Part shown: piece after piece, positions 8,136 to 16,692 of the stretch
Layout: the number at the start of each line of letters is the position of its first letter
Numbering within the stretch: position 1 is the stretch's first letter
Source: an uncultured Coriobacteriaceae bacterium
Lineage (GTDB): Bacteria > Actinomycetota > Coriobacteriia > Coriobacteriales > Eggerthellaceae
DNA length: 64,000 bases
Reading direction: 5' to 3'
NCBI GenBank assembly: GCA_949294735.1
Contig: CASFII010000006.1
Span: 496,001-560,000, forward strand
Notes under the pieces: generated by a model
Database searches by the model: none
What the model was told of the DNA's origin: nothing
What the model saw: only the letters and a program-made list of their open reading frames with translations
Position numbers and translations under genes: made by a program

Positions 8136-8956
8136 TATGCTTCACCTCCGTCCACAATGTAGTACACACTTGGACCCGTACCCAATTCAACACGACGACG
8201 AATGGTAAAGTTTTCATTCAACGCCTTGCGTACGTCAGAGGACGGATCATTCAAATCGCCAAAGATAATGGTGCCTTGCGACATTGCTGCGCAGATGGGG
8301 GTTTCACCCTTGTCGATAAGTTCAGAGCACATCATGCACTTTTCAACAACACCCTTTGAGCGAGTCGGGAATTCAGGATTCACTTCATCCAGGAATTCGC
8401 GCGGATCAGAGAAGTTCAAACTACGAGCGCCAAACGGGCAAGCAGCCATGCAGAAACGACAACCAATGCAACGGTGATAGTCCATTGAAACAATGCCGTC
8501 TTCACGCTTGAACGTAGCTTCAGTAGGACAACCGCGAACGCACGGAGCGTCGGCGCAGTGGTTGCACAGTACTGGGAAGCCCAGTTCTTCGATTTCTTCG
8601 TTCAGATATTCACTTGCGATTTCCGGGAAGGTCTTGTGATATTCCTCTTCCCAAATCCACTTAACGGCCGTCTTCGGATTACCCGTATCAGGGACGTTGT
8701 GGTATGCGTGACAGGCTTCTTTGATTTCTTCGAAAATGCCCAGCTCATTCAGCTTTGGAACGTCAATTACGAAACCCCACTGGCGCGTTTTGGCCTTGGG
8801 TTCCACAACCTCAGAACCATCAGCTTTGTTCGTGATAGGACCGCCATGGCAACCGGAAAGCGTGCCTGCAACTGCAGCACCAGCAGCTACAGCAGCGCCA
8901 GCCTTTAGGAATGTGCGGCGTTCCATGCTGTTTTGATTCTTCATATCTTTTTGCAT
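8135..8956 (-). CDS. dsrO: DsrO, exported 4Fe-4S ferredoxin-like subunit of DsrMKJOP
   Basis: About 273 aa. The N-terminus has a twin-arginine signal ERRTFLKAG followed by an Ala-rich hydrophobic stretch and a Cys (SGCHGG), so the subunit is exported folded and may be lipid-anchored. Clusters of cysteines typical of DMSO-reductase beta-type ferredoxins follow: CNHCADAPCVRGCP, CIGCRFCMAACP and CMMCSELIDKGETPICA. It would relay electrons between the triheme DsrJ and membrane subunit DsrP. The start may be ATG 8956 or GTG 8965, which directly follows the dsrJ stop; GAGGAG lies just upstream of both. Confidence 0.93.
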   Translation of the reverse strand: MQKDMKNQNSMERRTFLKAGAAVAAGAAVAGTLSGCHGGPITNKADGSEVVEPKAKTRQWGFVIDVPKLNELGIFEEIKEACHAYHNVPDTGNPKTAVKWIWEEEYHKTFPEIASEYLNEEIEELGFPVLCNHCADAPCVRGCPTEATFKREDGIVSMDYHRCIGCRFCMAACPFGARSLNFSDPREFLDEVNPEFPTRSKGVVEKCMMCSELIDKGETPICAAMSQGTIIFGDLNDPSSDVRKALNENFTIRRRVELGTGPSVYYIVDGGEA

Positions 8957-8965
8957 GCTAGTCAC

Positions 8966-9358
8966 CTACTCCTCGTAATCCGGGTTGTGGCAGTCCCAGC
9001 AATACAATTCCACATTTGAATAATCGTGGCATGTTTCGCAGAATTCCTCACGGTTGGAATGACAGCTTAAGCAGGTATCATCCAAGCTCATGTCATATAC
9101 CTGACCATTTGGAGCTACATACTCCGTTGCACCATTGCGAATAACTTCCCAACGCCAGTCGTCCAGAAGCTGCATGTGGTTTTCACGCATCCATTCGGTG
9201 TCTGCGATACACTCTTTTTCTTGAAGAGCGTTGATTTCCGGCGTGTCAAGGCTCGGATCAGGAGCAGCTTGCGCACTACCCATGTTCAGGATGAAAGGCG
9301 CGCACAGCACTACTACGAACAACGCCGTAAAGAACATAATTTTTCCGCCCTTACGCAT
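8966..9358 (-). CDS. dsrJ: DsrJ, triheme cytochrome c subunit of DsrMKJOP
   Basis: A 130-aa protein with an uncleaved or cleavable N-terminal membrane/signal segment (about residues 7-31) and exactly three c-type heme motifs: CLSCH (96-100), CETCH (107-111) and CWDCH (120-124). Cys50 is an additional conserved-looking residue that could serve as the unusual axial ligand known for one DsrJ heme. The heme part therefore faces outside the membrane. Its start overlaps the end of dsrK by eight bases and its stop abuts dsrO, as expected for the fixed dsrMKJOP order. Family length is usually 130-150 aa. Confidence 0.95.
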   Translation of the reverse strand: MRKGGKIMFFTALFVVVLCAPFILNMGSAQAAPDPSLDTPEINALQEKECIADTEWMRENHMQLLDDWRWEVIRNGATEYVAPNGQVYDMSLDDTCLSCHSNREEFCETCHDYSNVELYCWDCHNPDYEE

Positions 9359-11024
9359 TGCTACCTCCTTCGCTTGCTTCGCCTTCTGCAGTTTCTGCTA
9401 CTGGTTCAGGTTCAGGAGCTGGCGGCTGCTTTGCATTTGGAATTTCTTCCAAGCGCAGGTCGAGCTGACGATAATCGTCGTCTCCCAGTACCAAAGCATT
9501 ACCAACAAGTTCGTGAACACCTGTAACGCGAGTTCCAGGTACCCAGTAATCCATCAGAGCCGGCATAGCTGCACGGTCAATAGCGCAGATATTTGCCAGC
9601 GTATTAACGCCGAAACGCTCAATAACTGAACGAACCGCATCGGCACGCGGATAACCACCGCGCATACGCAGTTCCATGTTTTCGCCTGCATTCAAACCAG
9701 CACCGCTACCGCAGCAAAGCGTCTTTTCGCGGATGGTTTCTTCAGGCATTTCATGGAAGTTGTTGCATACGTGCTTTACGATGTAACGCGGTTCTTCCAA
9801 AAGACCCATAGCACGAGAAGTGTTGCAGGAGTCGTGGAAGGTTACGTTCAGATGATCGTTGCGGCTTGGGTCAAGCTTAATCTTGTTGTGGTAGATCAAG
9901 TCGGCCGTAAATTCGGTGATGTGGACCATCTTCGTGGATGCCGCATTTTCAAACTTGGTACCCGTAATAGGTGAAACCGGCATTTCCAGGAAGTCAGCTG
10001 GGCCATTCCAGGTGTCCATGTACTGGTTCACCAGACGCCACATGTGACCACATTCGCCACCTAAGATCCACTTAACACCCAAGCGCTTTGCTTCAGCGTA
10101 CATCTTCGAATTCAGGCGCTTCGCCATTTCGTTCGAAGTAAAGAAGCCGAAGTTACCACCTTCAGAAGCATAGGTGGACAGCGTGTAGTCAAGACCCAGG
10201 TGTTCCAGAAGCAGGATGTAACCCATGAACGTAAAGGTACCCGGTTCGGCGTAAAGGTCGCCAGAGGGAACTACGAACAGGATTTCAGCACCCTTGCGGT
10301 TAAACGAAGGTTCGCAATGTACGCCCGTTGCTTCTTCCAAGTCGTCCATCATGAATTCAACGTTACCCATGATAGTCTGCGGTTCCAGACCAACGTGGTT
10401 GCCCTTCATGAAGCAGTTTGAAACAGGACCAGCAATCCAGTCGGTGTTCAAACCAATGAGGTTCAGAAGTTCGCGACCCATGATGGTGATTTCTGCCTGG
10501 TCAATACCGTAGGGGCAGAAAGCGGAACAACGACGACATTCGGTGCACTGATAGAAGTAATACCACCATTCATGCAGAACTTCTTCGGTAAGGTCACGAG
10601 CACCAGCCAGCTTGCCAAACAGCTTGCCAGACGTGGTGAAGTAACGACGATATACCGAACGCAGCAGTTCAGCACGGAGCACCGGCATGTTCTTCGGGTC
10701 ACCAGAACCCAGATAGAAGTGGCACTTGTCAGCACAAGCACCGCAACGTACGCACACGTCCATGAACAGACGGAACGAACGATACTTTTCCAGACGGTCT
10801 TTCATGCCGTCCAGCAAAATTTCCTTCCAGTCTTCAGGAAGGTTCCAGTCTTCGTCTGAGGAAGACCAGTCATGAGTATTAGGCATGCCCACTACGTCAA
10901 GCGTCTTTTTCTTGGCGGCGTGGCAGTACATGCCTTCTTTGAACACGGTTGGGGTATCCATCCACGGCGTATCGGCTACGCCAAGTTCAAAGTTAAGTAC
11001 TTCTTCTTTGTTTAGCTTAGCCAT
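9351..11024 (-). CDS. dsrK: DsrK, HdrD-like iron-sulfur catalytic subunit of DsrMKJOP
   Basis: A 557-aa cytoplasmic protein. Two 4Fe-4S motifs, CVRCGACADKCHFYLG and CTECRRCSAFCPYGID, lie at about residues 90-170. A cysteine-rich CCG domain follows with HDSCNTSR and LCCGSGAG, the type that binds the special cluster used by heterodisulfide reductase HdrD. The protein is held to reduce the DsrC trisulfide using electrons from DsrM. The C-terminus ends in a low-complexity Pro/Glu/Ala tail, which is unusual. It is three bases downstream of dsrM and overlaps dsrJ. Confidence 0.95.
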   Translation of the reverse strand: MAKLNKEEVLNFELGVADTPWMDTPTVFKEGMYCHAAKKKTLDVVGMPNTHDWSSSDEDWNLPEDWKEILLDGMKDRLEKYRSFRLFMDVCVRCGACADKCHFYLGSGDPKNMPVLRAELLRSVYRRYFTTSGKLFGKLAGARDLTEEVLHEWWYYFYQCTECRRCSAFCPYGIDQAEITIMGRELLNLIGLNTDWIAGPVSNCFMKGNHVGLEPQTIMGNVEFMMDDLEEATGVHCEPSFNRKGAEILFVVPSGDLYAEPGTFTFMGYILLLEHLGLDYTLSTYASEGGNFGFFTSNEMAKRLNSKMYAEAKRLGVKWILGGECGHMWRLVNQYMDTWNGPADFLEMPVSPITGTKFENAASTKMVHITEFTADLIYHNKIKLDPSRNDHLNVTFHDSCNTSRAMGLLEEPRYIVKHVCNNFHEMPEETIREKTLCCGSGAGLNAGENMELRMRGGYPRADAVRSVIERFGVNTLANICAIDRAAMPALMDYWVPGTRVTGVHELVGNALVLGDDDYRQLDLRLEEIPNAKQPPAPEPEPVAETAEGEASEGGSNA

Positions 11025-11027
11025 GTC

Positions 11028-12041
11028 TTACCCCGCATTCGTTTCTGAATCGAGAGGAAGACCAACACGCTTCATCTTTTCGCCGTATTCTTCCTCGTAC
11101 TCTTCGTAGCTGTGTACCTTCACCGGATAGTTCCAGGGGTTCACGTGACGAACTGCACGGTTGTTGTTTGCCATGTTGCGCGTAGGGCTCAGGAAGATGC
11201 CCGGTGCGTGCATGAGCTTGCTCCAGGGGAAGTAAATCAGAAGAACACTTACCAGGAACAGATGCACATACAGGATAGGACCAACGTTTTCAGGGATGAC
11301 CGGCTGGAATGCAACCAGGCTCATGGTCAGTTCCTTAACTGCAACGATGTCAATCCTGAAGAAGTAGCGCATTACAACACCGGAAATACCGATGCCGAGC
11401 AGCAAAAACAGTGGGAAGAAGTCGTTCTGCAGGGAGATGTAACGAACCTGCGGAAGGACAACACGACGAAGGAATAAGAAGGTTACTGCACCTACAAATA
11501 ACACGTCGGTGATGTAGATGATAGGCAAACCAATTTGGAATGCGCTGTCAACAACCTCTACACCCGTCACGATTGCCGGTACTGGTTCAAAGAACAGACG
11601 CAAGTGACGGAAAACGATGATCAGCATTGACCAGTGGAAAGCCAGTGCAAACAGCCAGAGCCATTTCGCTGAACCAAAGGACAGCTTGTCACCGTCTTTC
11701 TTTGCTTTGGAGTTGCGGAAGAGTGAACGGAAGCAAAGCACTTCCAGAAGCATACGACCAACAACACCAGCGGACGAAGAAGGATTGTCCAGCTTCGCCT
11801 GCTTTACCCACGGCATGGACTTTTCCTGGCCGCAGGTAGTGGGAATACGGAACGGCACAGCCGAACGCGCCCACTTGATGATACGAATGACGAACCCCAC
11901 AATAAAGAGGGCCAGGGCAATGTATGGAATGATAACGCCGAACAGCATATCCAGATGGAATGCATCCGTGCCAATCCACGCAATAGCCGCTAAAGCCACT
12001 ACAATAAGCAGCGGTACGCCTATTTTGATGCCATTATTCAT
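11028..12041 (-). CDS. dsrM: DsrM, NarI-like cytochrome b subunit of DsrMKJOP
   Basis: A 337-aa membrane protein with about six predicted helices, related to the gamma subunit of respiratory nitrate reductase, which binds two b hemes through His residues and takes electrons from menaquinol. Candidate ligands lie in LAFHWSMLIIVFRHLRL and YVHLFLVSVLLIYFPWSKLMH. Its first codons overlap the upstream RsbRD-like gene by four bases (ATGA), and dsrK follows after three bases. DsrM and DsrK form the inner electron-transfer module, analogous to HdrE/HdrD. Confidence 0.94.
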   Translation of the reverse strand: MNNGIKIGVPLLIVVALAAIAWIGTDAFHLDMLFGVIIPYIALALFIVGFVIRIIKWARSAVPFRIPTTCGQEKSMPWVKQAKLDNPSSSAGVVGRMLLEVLCFRSLFRNSKAKKDGDKLSFGSAKWLWLFALAFHWSMLIIVFRHLRLFFEPVPAIVTGVEVVDSAFQIGLPIIYITDVLFVGAVTFLFLRRVVLPQVRYISLQNDFFPLFLLLGIGISGVVMRYFFRIDIVAVKELTMSLVAFQPVIPENVGPILYVHLFLVSVLLIYFPWSKLMHAPGIFLSPTRNMANNNRAVRHVNPWNYPVKVHSYEEYEEEYGEKMKRVGLPLDSETNAG

Positions 12042-12553
12042 GCCAAATTTTCCCCGTTCATTTCTTTATTTTCCAGCTTTTCGAGCCGTCTGAGGAGCAT
12101 TTTTTCGCCTCGGGAAACTTCTTCGACGCGAAGCTGTGCGATTTGATTACGGCATGCCACAAAGTAATCAAAGGAATGCAAAGCCAGTGCGTCAATTTGT
12201 TCGTCTAAGGCGCGATATTCCGCTTCGGTTGCAGCAGAGCCCACAACTGAGCGGATGATGTTCTTTAAGTCAAACAGAAAAGCTAAGGACTGAGATGGTT
12301 TGTCGTCTTGCACTGCTTTGATGCGGCAGATATCACCCAATGACGCGGGGATTTCTTCAACTTCATCTGCGCAGAGCCAATCGAGCACGTCACTCATGCC
12401 CTCTTCGCGATGATAAGCAGCAGGGTTTGCGAACCTGCCCTGCCCTTTTCGTACGGGGAAAGGACTCGGACCCTTAAGGGCGGTGGCGGACTTTTCCCAA
12501 GCCGCCATAATAGAGTCTTTCCCCTTTGCAATCTCTTCAGTCAGAGCGCTCAT
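12038..12553 (-). CDS. RsbRD N-terminal domain-like protein, co-translated with dsrM
   Basis: A 171-aa soluble, helix-rich protein that resembles the RsbRD N-terminal domain, a globin-like sensory fold found in stressosome regulators. The short start LTEEIAKGKDSIMAAWEKSA and the central ALDEQIDALALHSFDYFV fit that family. Neither a STAS domain nor any other output domain is attached. It sits between dsrD and dsrM and its stop overlaps the dsrM start (ATGA), so its dose is tied to DsrM. A role as a sensor or assembly factor for the Dsr complex is inference. The family call is from pattern memory. Confidence 0.72.
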   Translation of the reverse strand: MSALTEEIAKGKDSIMAAWEKSATALKGPSPFPVRKGQGRFANPAAYHREEGMSDVLDWLCADEVEEIPASLGDICRIKAVQDDKPSQSLAFLFDLKNIIRSVVGSAATEAEYRALDEQIDALALHSFDYFVACRNQIAQLRVEEVSRGEKMLLRRLEKLENKEMNGENLA

Positions 12554-12636
12554 ACTTTAGGCTAGCCTCTCATTAATAACTGTCGACCTACATACAAGCG
12601 CTCTTGCGCTTGATTTTCGCTTACGCGAACTACTCC

Positions 12637-12864
12637 TTAGTCAGCTGTCGGAGGCGGAACCTTGCCCTTCAAGGCAATGAACGTGGTGGTGATGTACAGG
12701 TATTCAACCTTGTCTTCCATCGCCAACTCTTTTACAGCCAGGTCTACGGCGGACTTTGGTTCGCCGATCTGCTTTGCGATTTCCTTGGACTTAGCCATTT
12801 CTACGGTCTCAAGAAAATCAAGAACCTTTTGTTTGACCTGGGGATCTGCTGGACCTTTATCCAT
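12637..12864 (-). CDS. dsrD: DsrD, small winged-helix activator of DsrAB
   Basis: A 75-aa protein starting MDKGPADPQVKQKVLDFLE. The fold pattern is a small winged helix (KSKEIAKQIGEPKSAVDLAVKEL then a beta wing around VEYLYITTTF), matching DsrD in length and layout. DsrD was long thought to bind DNA but is now described as an allosteric activator of the sulfite reductase DsrAB. The start at 12864 has the strong site AAAGGAGGGAG; a longer frame from 12894 has none. In many sulfate reducers dsrD follows dsrAB; here it is separated from dsrB by the transporter and three other genes and leads the dsrMKJOP block. Its presence argues for reductive rather than oxidative Dsr function. Confidence 0.88.
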   Translation of the reverse strand: MDKGPADPQVKQKVLDFLETVEMAKSKEIAKQIGEPKSAVDLAVKELAMEDKVEYLYITTTFIALKGKVPPPTAD

Positions 12865-13133
12865 GATAACTCCCTCCTTTGACCCCGTGTACAAGGGTCT
12901 AACAACAGTACGCGTACACTAGTGATTTCATTTAACCACCCACAAAAGTATGAGTAAAATATAAGGAATTCATACCAATATAAATAATCCGTATCGCAGG
13001 GGCTATGATCTATTTCACCTGGGGTTTTGTCCCCTCTGACCAGTTGTTTCTGGTATTCTGAATACTGATTTTTTCCGTGGATGGTACAATGCCAAATCGG
13101 TAAGCTGTGAACCTGGAATTGAGGTAGTTTTTC

Positions 13134-13775
13134 GTGTCAAAAATGTATCCTGTAAACCTTATTTTGGAAGGCCAGCATGCCGTTGTTGTTGGTGCTGGTT
13201 CTGTTGGCACGCGCAAGATCGAAGGCCTTCTGGAATGCGATGCGCGCGTTACTGTTATTGCGCCTGAACCTACTGAAGAGGTACTGACTCTTGCACAATC
13301 TGGCCGAATTGAGCTTCAAGTGCGCGAATATCAACCTGGGGACCTTGACACGGCAGACATCGTATTTGTAGCCACCAATATTGAATCTGTTAATAAGCGC
13401 GTATATGAAGACGCCGTTGCAAGGCATCTTATGATTAATGTGGCTGACAAGCCTGAAGTATGCAACTTCTTTTTACCTTCTCAGCTTCGCAGGGGGCACT
13501 TGTCTATTGCAGTTTCAACCGAAGGTGCTTCCCCGCTCTTGGCACGGCGAATTCGCGAAAAGCTTGAAGAACAATTTAGCGAAAGCTGGAGTGCTTATAT
13601 TGACTTGCTTGCGAGCCGCAGGAATCGTGTTAATACAGAAGTTCCCGAACACGAGCGTAAGAACTATTGGGAAGCCGCCATTGATGGGCGTGTTTTATCT
13701 TTGATTGAAGCTGGCAAGTCAAAAGAAGCCGAAGAGCTCCTTGATTCAATTCTGACTGAATATATCAATAAATAG
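13134..13775 (+). CDS. Precorrin-2 dehydrogenase / sirohydrochlorin ferrochelatase
   Basis: A 213-aa protein of the CysG N-terminal/Met8 family. It oxidises precorrin-2 to sirohydrochlorin with NAD and may insert iron to give siroheme. It has the Rossmann motif VVGAGSVGTRKIEGLLECDA at about residues 18-38, the family segment VNVADKPEVCNFFLPSQLRRG-like around NVADKPEVCNFF, and SIAVSTEGASPLLARRIREK. The start is GTG 13134 with GAGGT eight bases upstream; ATG 13143 is an alternative. It is the only plus-strand gene in the Dsr island and completes siroheme synthesis from the precorrin-2 made by CobA-HemD at 22-23.7 kb. Confidence 0.92.
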   Translation: MSKMYPVNLILEGQHAVVVGAGSVGTRKIEGLLECDARVTVIAPEPTEEVLTLAQSGRIELQVREYQPGDLDTADIVFVATNIESVNKRVYEDAVARHLMINVADKPEVCNFFLPSQLRRGHLSIAVSTEGASPLLARRIREKLEEQFSESWSAYIDLLASRRNRVNTEVPEHERKNYWEAAIDGRVLSLIEAGKSKEAEELLDSILTEYINK

Positions 13776-13805
13776 TTCTCTTGGAACCTAAGGGGACGTC
13801 TCGTG

Positions 13806-14315
13806 TTACACACTGTGACGTACCTTATGCTCCGGAACGTTTCCCAACTTTGAGCGGAGATCTTCTATTTGCTCTGTAAATTCAGCTGTTACTTCGGGAG
13901 CATAAGAGCTCACAAAGTCATACGCATGCACTAAGCTCGGCTGGAAACTCATTTCTTCAATGGCGGCATAAAAGTTATAGCTGAAAAACTGGGCATACTT
14001 TTGAGGGTTGCCCGCAATTACAGCTCCAATTATTTCGGGAGCACACCAAGGGATATTCCCGCCCTCTTCGTTCATTGCCCACAACTGACGACGCATGGTT
14101 TCCTTAAAGAACAGATCCATGGAATCTGAGCGTTCTTGTGTAAGGTAGCGGAGCGCTTCTATTGCGCGCGGAGTTGTATGGGAATCGGGTGTATAGGTAA
14201 GACGAATAAGGTTGCGACGCACCTTATCAGGATCTTCGTCGAATGCTGCAAGCAAGACTTGCATATTCCCTGTATCGATTAAGGACTTAACACTGTCTTT
14301 AGTGATGGTGGTCAT
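13806..14315 (-). CDS. DVU0298-like HEAT-type protein of dsr-associated function
   Basis: A 169-aa helical protein. The segment LWAMNEEGGNIPWCAPEIIG is characteristic of the DVU0298-like family of small HEAT/armadillo-type proteins that I recall from sulfate reducers and sulfur-metabolising anaerobes. No catalytic motif is visible. The start ATG 14315 has GAGGTGATC, a near-perfect anti-16S match, seven bases upstream. It sits between the siroheme gene and an unknown gene within the Dsr island on the island's main strand. A role in cofactor or complex assembly would fit the context but is speculation. Confidence 0.75.
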   Translation of the reverse strand: MTTITKDSVKSLIDTGNMQVLLAAFDEDPDKVRRNLIRLTYTPDSHTTPRAIEALRYLTQERSDSMDLFFKETMRRQLWAMNEEGGNIPWCAPEIIGAVIAGNPQKYAQFFSYNFYAAIEEMSFQPSLVHAYDFVSSYAPEVTAEFTEQIEDLRSKLGNVPEHKVRHSV

Positions 14316-14479
14316 AAGGATCACCTCGCAAATAATGAAATAGCGTACCTTTTAATTGCTACTTGTATACTATCATATAAACCTGTTCTATTCAATTATT
14401 TGCGGGTGAGTGTCGGTTGAAGAATACCCGCTGCTCCTTTAGAGCATTGTTACAAAAGAGAATTAAAGGGAAAACAAAC

Positions 14480-14640
14480 AGTGCTTCTCTTTGGCACCTT
14501 GGATTCGAAATCCAAAGGACCCGTCTCCATTGGTTACATTGGCTCTGGATTCAAAACCCAAAAAACACGTCCCTTGGGTTCCCTCTGGGTTGCACCTCTG
14601 GGTTCCATTGGTTGCATGGGATGAGTGGGTCCATGCTTAA
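14480..14640. repeat. Low-complexity intergenic region with a solo MITE-type end
   Basis: This gap before the DVU0298-like gene holds a copy of the family end motif as AACCCAAAAAACACGTCCC (14555-14573), one mismatch from consensus. It is surrounded by short reiterations of GGGTTCC, TTGGTTRCAT and GGATTC. No partner inverted end and no ORF were found. Confidence 0.5.
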
Positions 14641-14650
14641 GAACTGTCCT

Positions 14651-14692
14651 AAAAAGCAACTCAGCCGGCCACGCAATGCGCAACCGGCTGAG
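14651..14692 (-). terminator. Hairpin terminator after the 123-aa gene
   Basis: CTCAGCCGG (14660-14668) pairs with CCGGCTGAG (14684-14692). On the minus strand the stem is followed by TTGCTTTTT. It lies 23 bases past the stop of the gene at 14715. Confidence 0.75.
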
Positions 14693-14714
14693 CTTCAACA
14701 CCAAGACATGATGA

Positions 14715-15086
14715 CTAAATCATGCCCCATTTTCGAGTGTATTCGCTATACATAATATAGCGTTCTTTGGCAATGCCCCTCTTGTCTAGTTCTGGAAGGA
14801 TATCCTCATACATCATAGTTTCGGTTTCCATCCAGATGCCGTCTTTCTTAAGAGTAATCTGCCAGTCGTCATGAATCTCTAAAAGAGCGTTCATAACCTC
14901 AAGAGCACTCTGAACATTTCTGTCCAAGTAAGTTACGAGATCTCGAACTTCTTCGGCACTGTAATATTCAGTCTTTTTAAGGTGCTTCCAAGGCGACTTT
15001 TCTTTTACTCTCCACTCGCCCGCTTCATAGAACGGGAGCGAGAAACAAGCCGTCTGGATACAAGTAGGCTTTACCTGTTCACTCAT
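14715..15086 (-). CDS. Uncharacterised 123-aa protein in the Dsr island
   Basis: I do not recognise this protein. It is soluble, acidic to neutral, with no signal peptide or membrane segment. It has a mixed alpha/beta look, two N-terminal Cys (around residues 9 and 14), and several Trp and Tyr residues (EWRVKEKSPWKHL, EDILPELDKRGI, MYSEYTRKWGMI). It is transcribed in the same direction as the transporter just upstream and has its own hairpin terminator, so it probably belongs to the dsrAB-transporter transcript. Upstream spacing to the transporter is 28 bases with only a weak Shine-Dalgarno. Coding status is supported by the tight operon fit and the terminator. Confidence 0.7.
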   Translation of the reverse strand: MSEQVKPTCIQTACFSLPFYEAGEWRVKEKSPWKHLKKTEYYSAEEVRDLVTYLDRNVQSALEVMNALLEIHDDWQITLKKDGIWMETETMMYEDILPELDKRGIAKERYIMYSEYTRKWGMI

Positions 15087-15114
15087 TTAAAACAACTCAC
15101 TAGTTCCTAGTTGA

Positions 15115-16491
15115 TTATGCAACACCGTGGTTGCCAACAGCGGTCCAGTAGTCGTTCAGGATGATGGTGCTCATGATGAAGCCGAGTACTACGTTTACAG
15201 CAACACCAATGGTGAAGGTTGCAAACGGCTTCCAACCGGTTGCTGCCAGTTCCTTAAAGCGGGTGGTCAGACCGATGCAGAGGAAGCAGAGTACGAATAC
15301 CCAAGTACGGAGGTTCTTAGCAGCGCCAGAAACGTTGTCGTCAATAGCGGTAGCAGCTTCAGTACCGGTACCAGCAGCCATGATAGCCAAGGTAACGATG
15401 ATGGATGCTACGAAGAAGCCAAGAACGAACTTCGGGAAGCGTTCCCAGATAACACCAGCGGATGGCTTCTGACGAGTACCGTCAGCAGCGGTATCCTTTT
15501 CCCAAGAGGTTACGGAGATGAGAGCAAGGATGAATGCCCAAACACCTACGAAGATGTCGCGGCCAACAACCTTCATCAAGGTGAAGGTGGTCATAGCGCC
15601 ATCACCGAACTGGCCAGCAGCTGCAACACCAGCAGCGTCAGCGAATTCGGAGGTACCAATCAAAGCACCAGCAACGCCGTCAGAGTAGCCCATAGCTTTG
15701 CAGACGAACGGAAGCAGGAATACCATGATGGTAGCCCAGATAACAACCATGGAAATGGATACGGATACGTGGTCCTTCTTAGCGTTTACAGAAGAACCGA
15801 TGGCGATAGAAGCGGAAACACCGCAGATAGAACCGCCAGCACCAAGCGTTGCAGCGAAAGGCTTTTCAAGCTTGAATGCACGGGTGCCTACCCAGTAAAT
15901 CGTCAAGAACGTGGATACTGCGATAACAGTAGCCTGAGCGAAAGCAACCGGACCGGATTCGATGATCAACGTGAACGGAAGGGTAGCGCCCATGAGAACG
16001 ATACCAGTCTTCACGTAGAATTCGGTGCGCATGCCTGCCTCGAACCACTCAGGGATCTTGACAAAGTTACCGATAATCATGCCGACGATAAGAGCCATTA
16101 CCGGAGCTTCGAGGTTAACGGCCTTTGCAGCAGACCAAGAACCAAGAATTTGTACGATAACTGCCATAACGAACAGCAAGGTAAAGCCGGCCACAAAGTG
16201 ACCCGGTTTGCGACCCATAATGGTTGAAGCAATAGTAAAGATAATCAGCATAGCGATGTAGAGAGCAATCAGCTTAGGAGCCTGAGCTGCCAGGTCAGCC
16301 GGTACGGTTGACCAGTCATCAAAGCCAGCGATTGACGGTGTGAACATCTTCAGGTTGCCACCCATAGCATTAGCGATAAATGCAATAACGATGATACCGA
16401 GGCCAATCCACACTGCCCACCAGTCTTCCTTCAGGTAGAGACTCTTGAGGCCGCCACCATTGGTCTTGGTGTTGTTTGAAGCTTCTGCCAT
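15115..16491 (-). CDS. YeiH-family putative sulfate/sulfite transporter
   Basis: A 458-aa membrane protein with about eleven predicted helices. It has YeiH/UPF0324-type signatures: FVKIPEWFEAGMRTEFYVKTG, LGAGGSICGVSASIAIG, and LIGTSEFADAAGVAAAG. Members are annotated as putative sulfate exporters, with no firm biochemistry for most. Located between dsrB and the unknown 123-aa gene on the same strand, it is well placed to move sulfite, sulfate or another sulfur oxyanion across the membrane. Substrate and direction are inference. It lies about 200 bases after dsrB, with hairpins in between and its own Shine-Dalgarno. Confidence 0.85.
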   Translation of the reverse strand: MAEASNNTKTNGGGLKSLYLKEDWWAVWIGLGIIVIAFIANAMGGNLKMFTPSIAGFDDWSTVPADLAAQAPKLIALYIAMLIIFTIASTIMGRKPGHFVAGFTLLFVMAVIVQILGSWSAAKAVNLEAPVMALIVGMIIGNFVKIPEWFEAGMRTEFYVKTGIVLMGATLPFTLIIESGPVAFAQATVIAVSTFLTIYWVGTRAFKLEKPFAATLGAGGSICGVSASIAIGSSVNAKKDHVSVSISMVVIWATIMVFLLPFVCKAMGYSDGVAGALIGTSEFADAAGVAAAGQFGDGAMTTFTLMKVVGRDIFVGVWAFILALISVTSWEKDTAADGTRQKPSAGVIWERFPKFVLGFFVASIIVTLAIMAAGTGTEAATAIDDNVSGAAKNLRTWVFVLCFLCIGLTTRFKELAATGWKPFATFTIGVAVNVVLGFIMSTIILNDYWTAVGNHGVA

Positions 16492-16561
16492 TATTAATCA
16501 CCCCTTCCTTGTTTTGCGACGCCGACCATTTCCTGCTGCCAGCGTCTATTCCTTTACCTTT

Positions 16562-16626
16562 GTTACTTAAGCGAAGTAACCACGCTTTGCCTATGTTATC
16601 AGACATGGGGTGCGTTTGCACCCCAT
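16562..16626. other. Two hairpins between dsrB and the transporter gene
   Basis: GTTACTT/AAGTAAC-type stem at 16562-16580 and a perfect 9-bp stem ATGGGGTGC/GCACCCCAT at 16605-16626 with loop GTTT. Neither is followed by a T-run on the minus strand, so they look like mRNA processing or stability elements rather than terminators. Confidence 0.5.
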
Positions 16627-16692
16627 ATCCGAAAATTTAGGCCTCTATGAAAGTTGCACTAAGCCGCAACCTTTATAGACTTCGAGTACAAC

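Noticed and set aside
15127..16227. Long plus-strand frame (366 codons) opposite the YeiH-type transporter
   Set aside because: Antisense shadow of a well-supported gene; polar, no domain, no start site.
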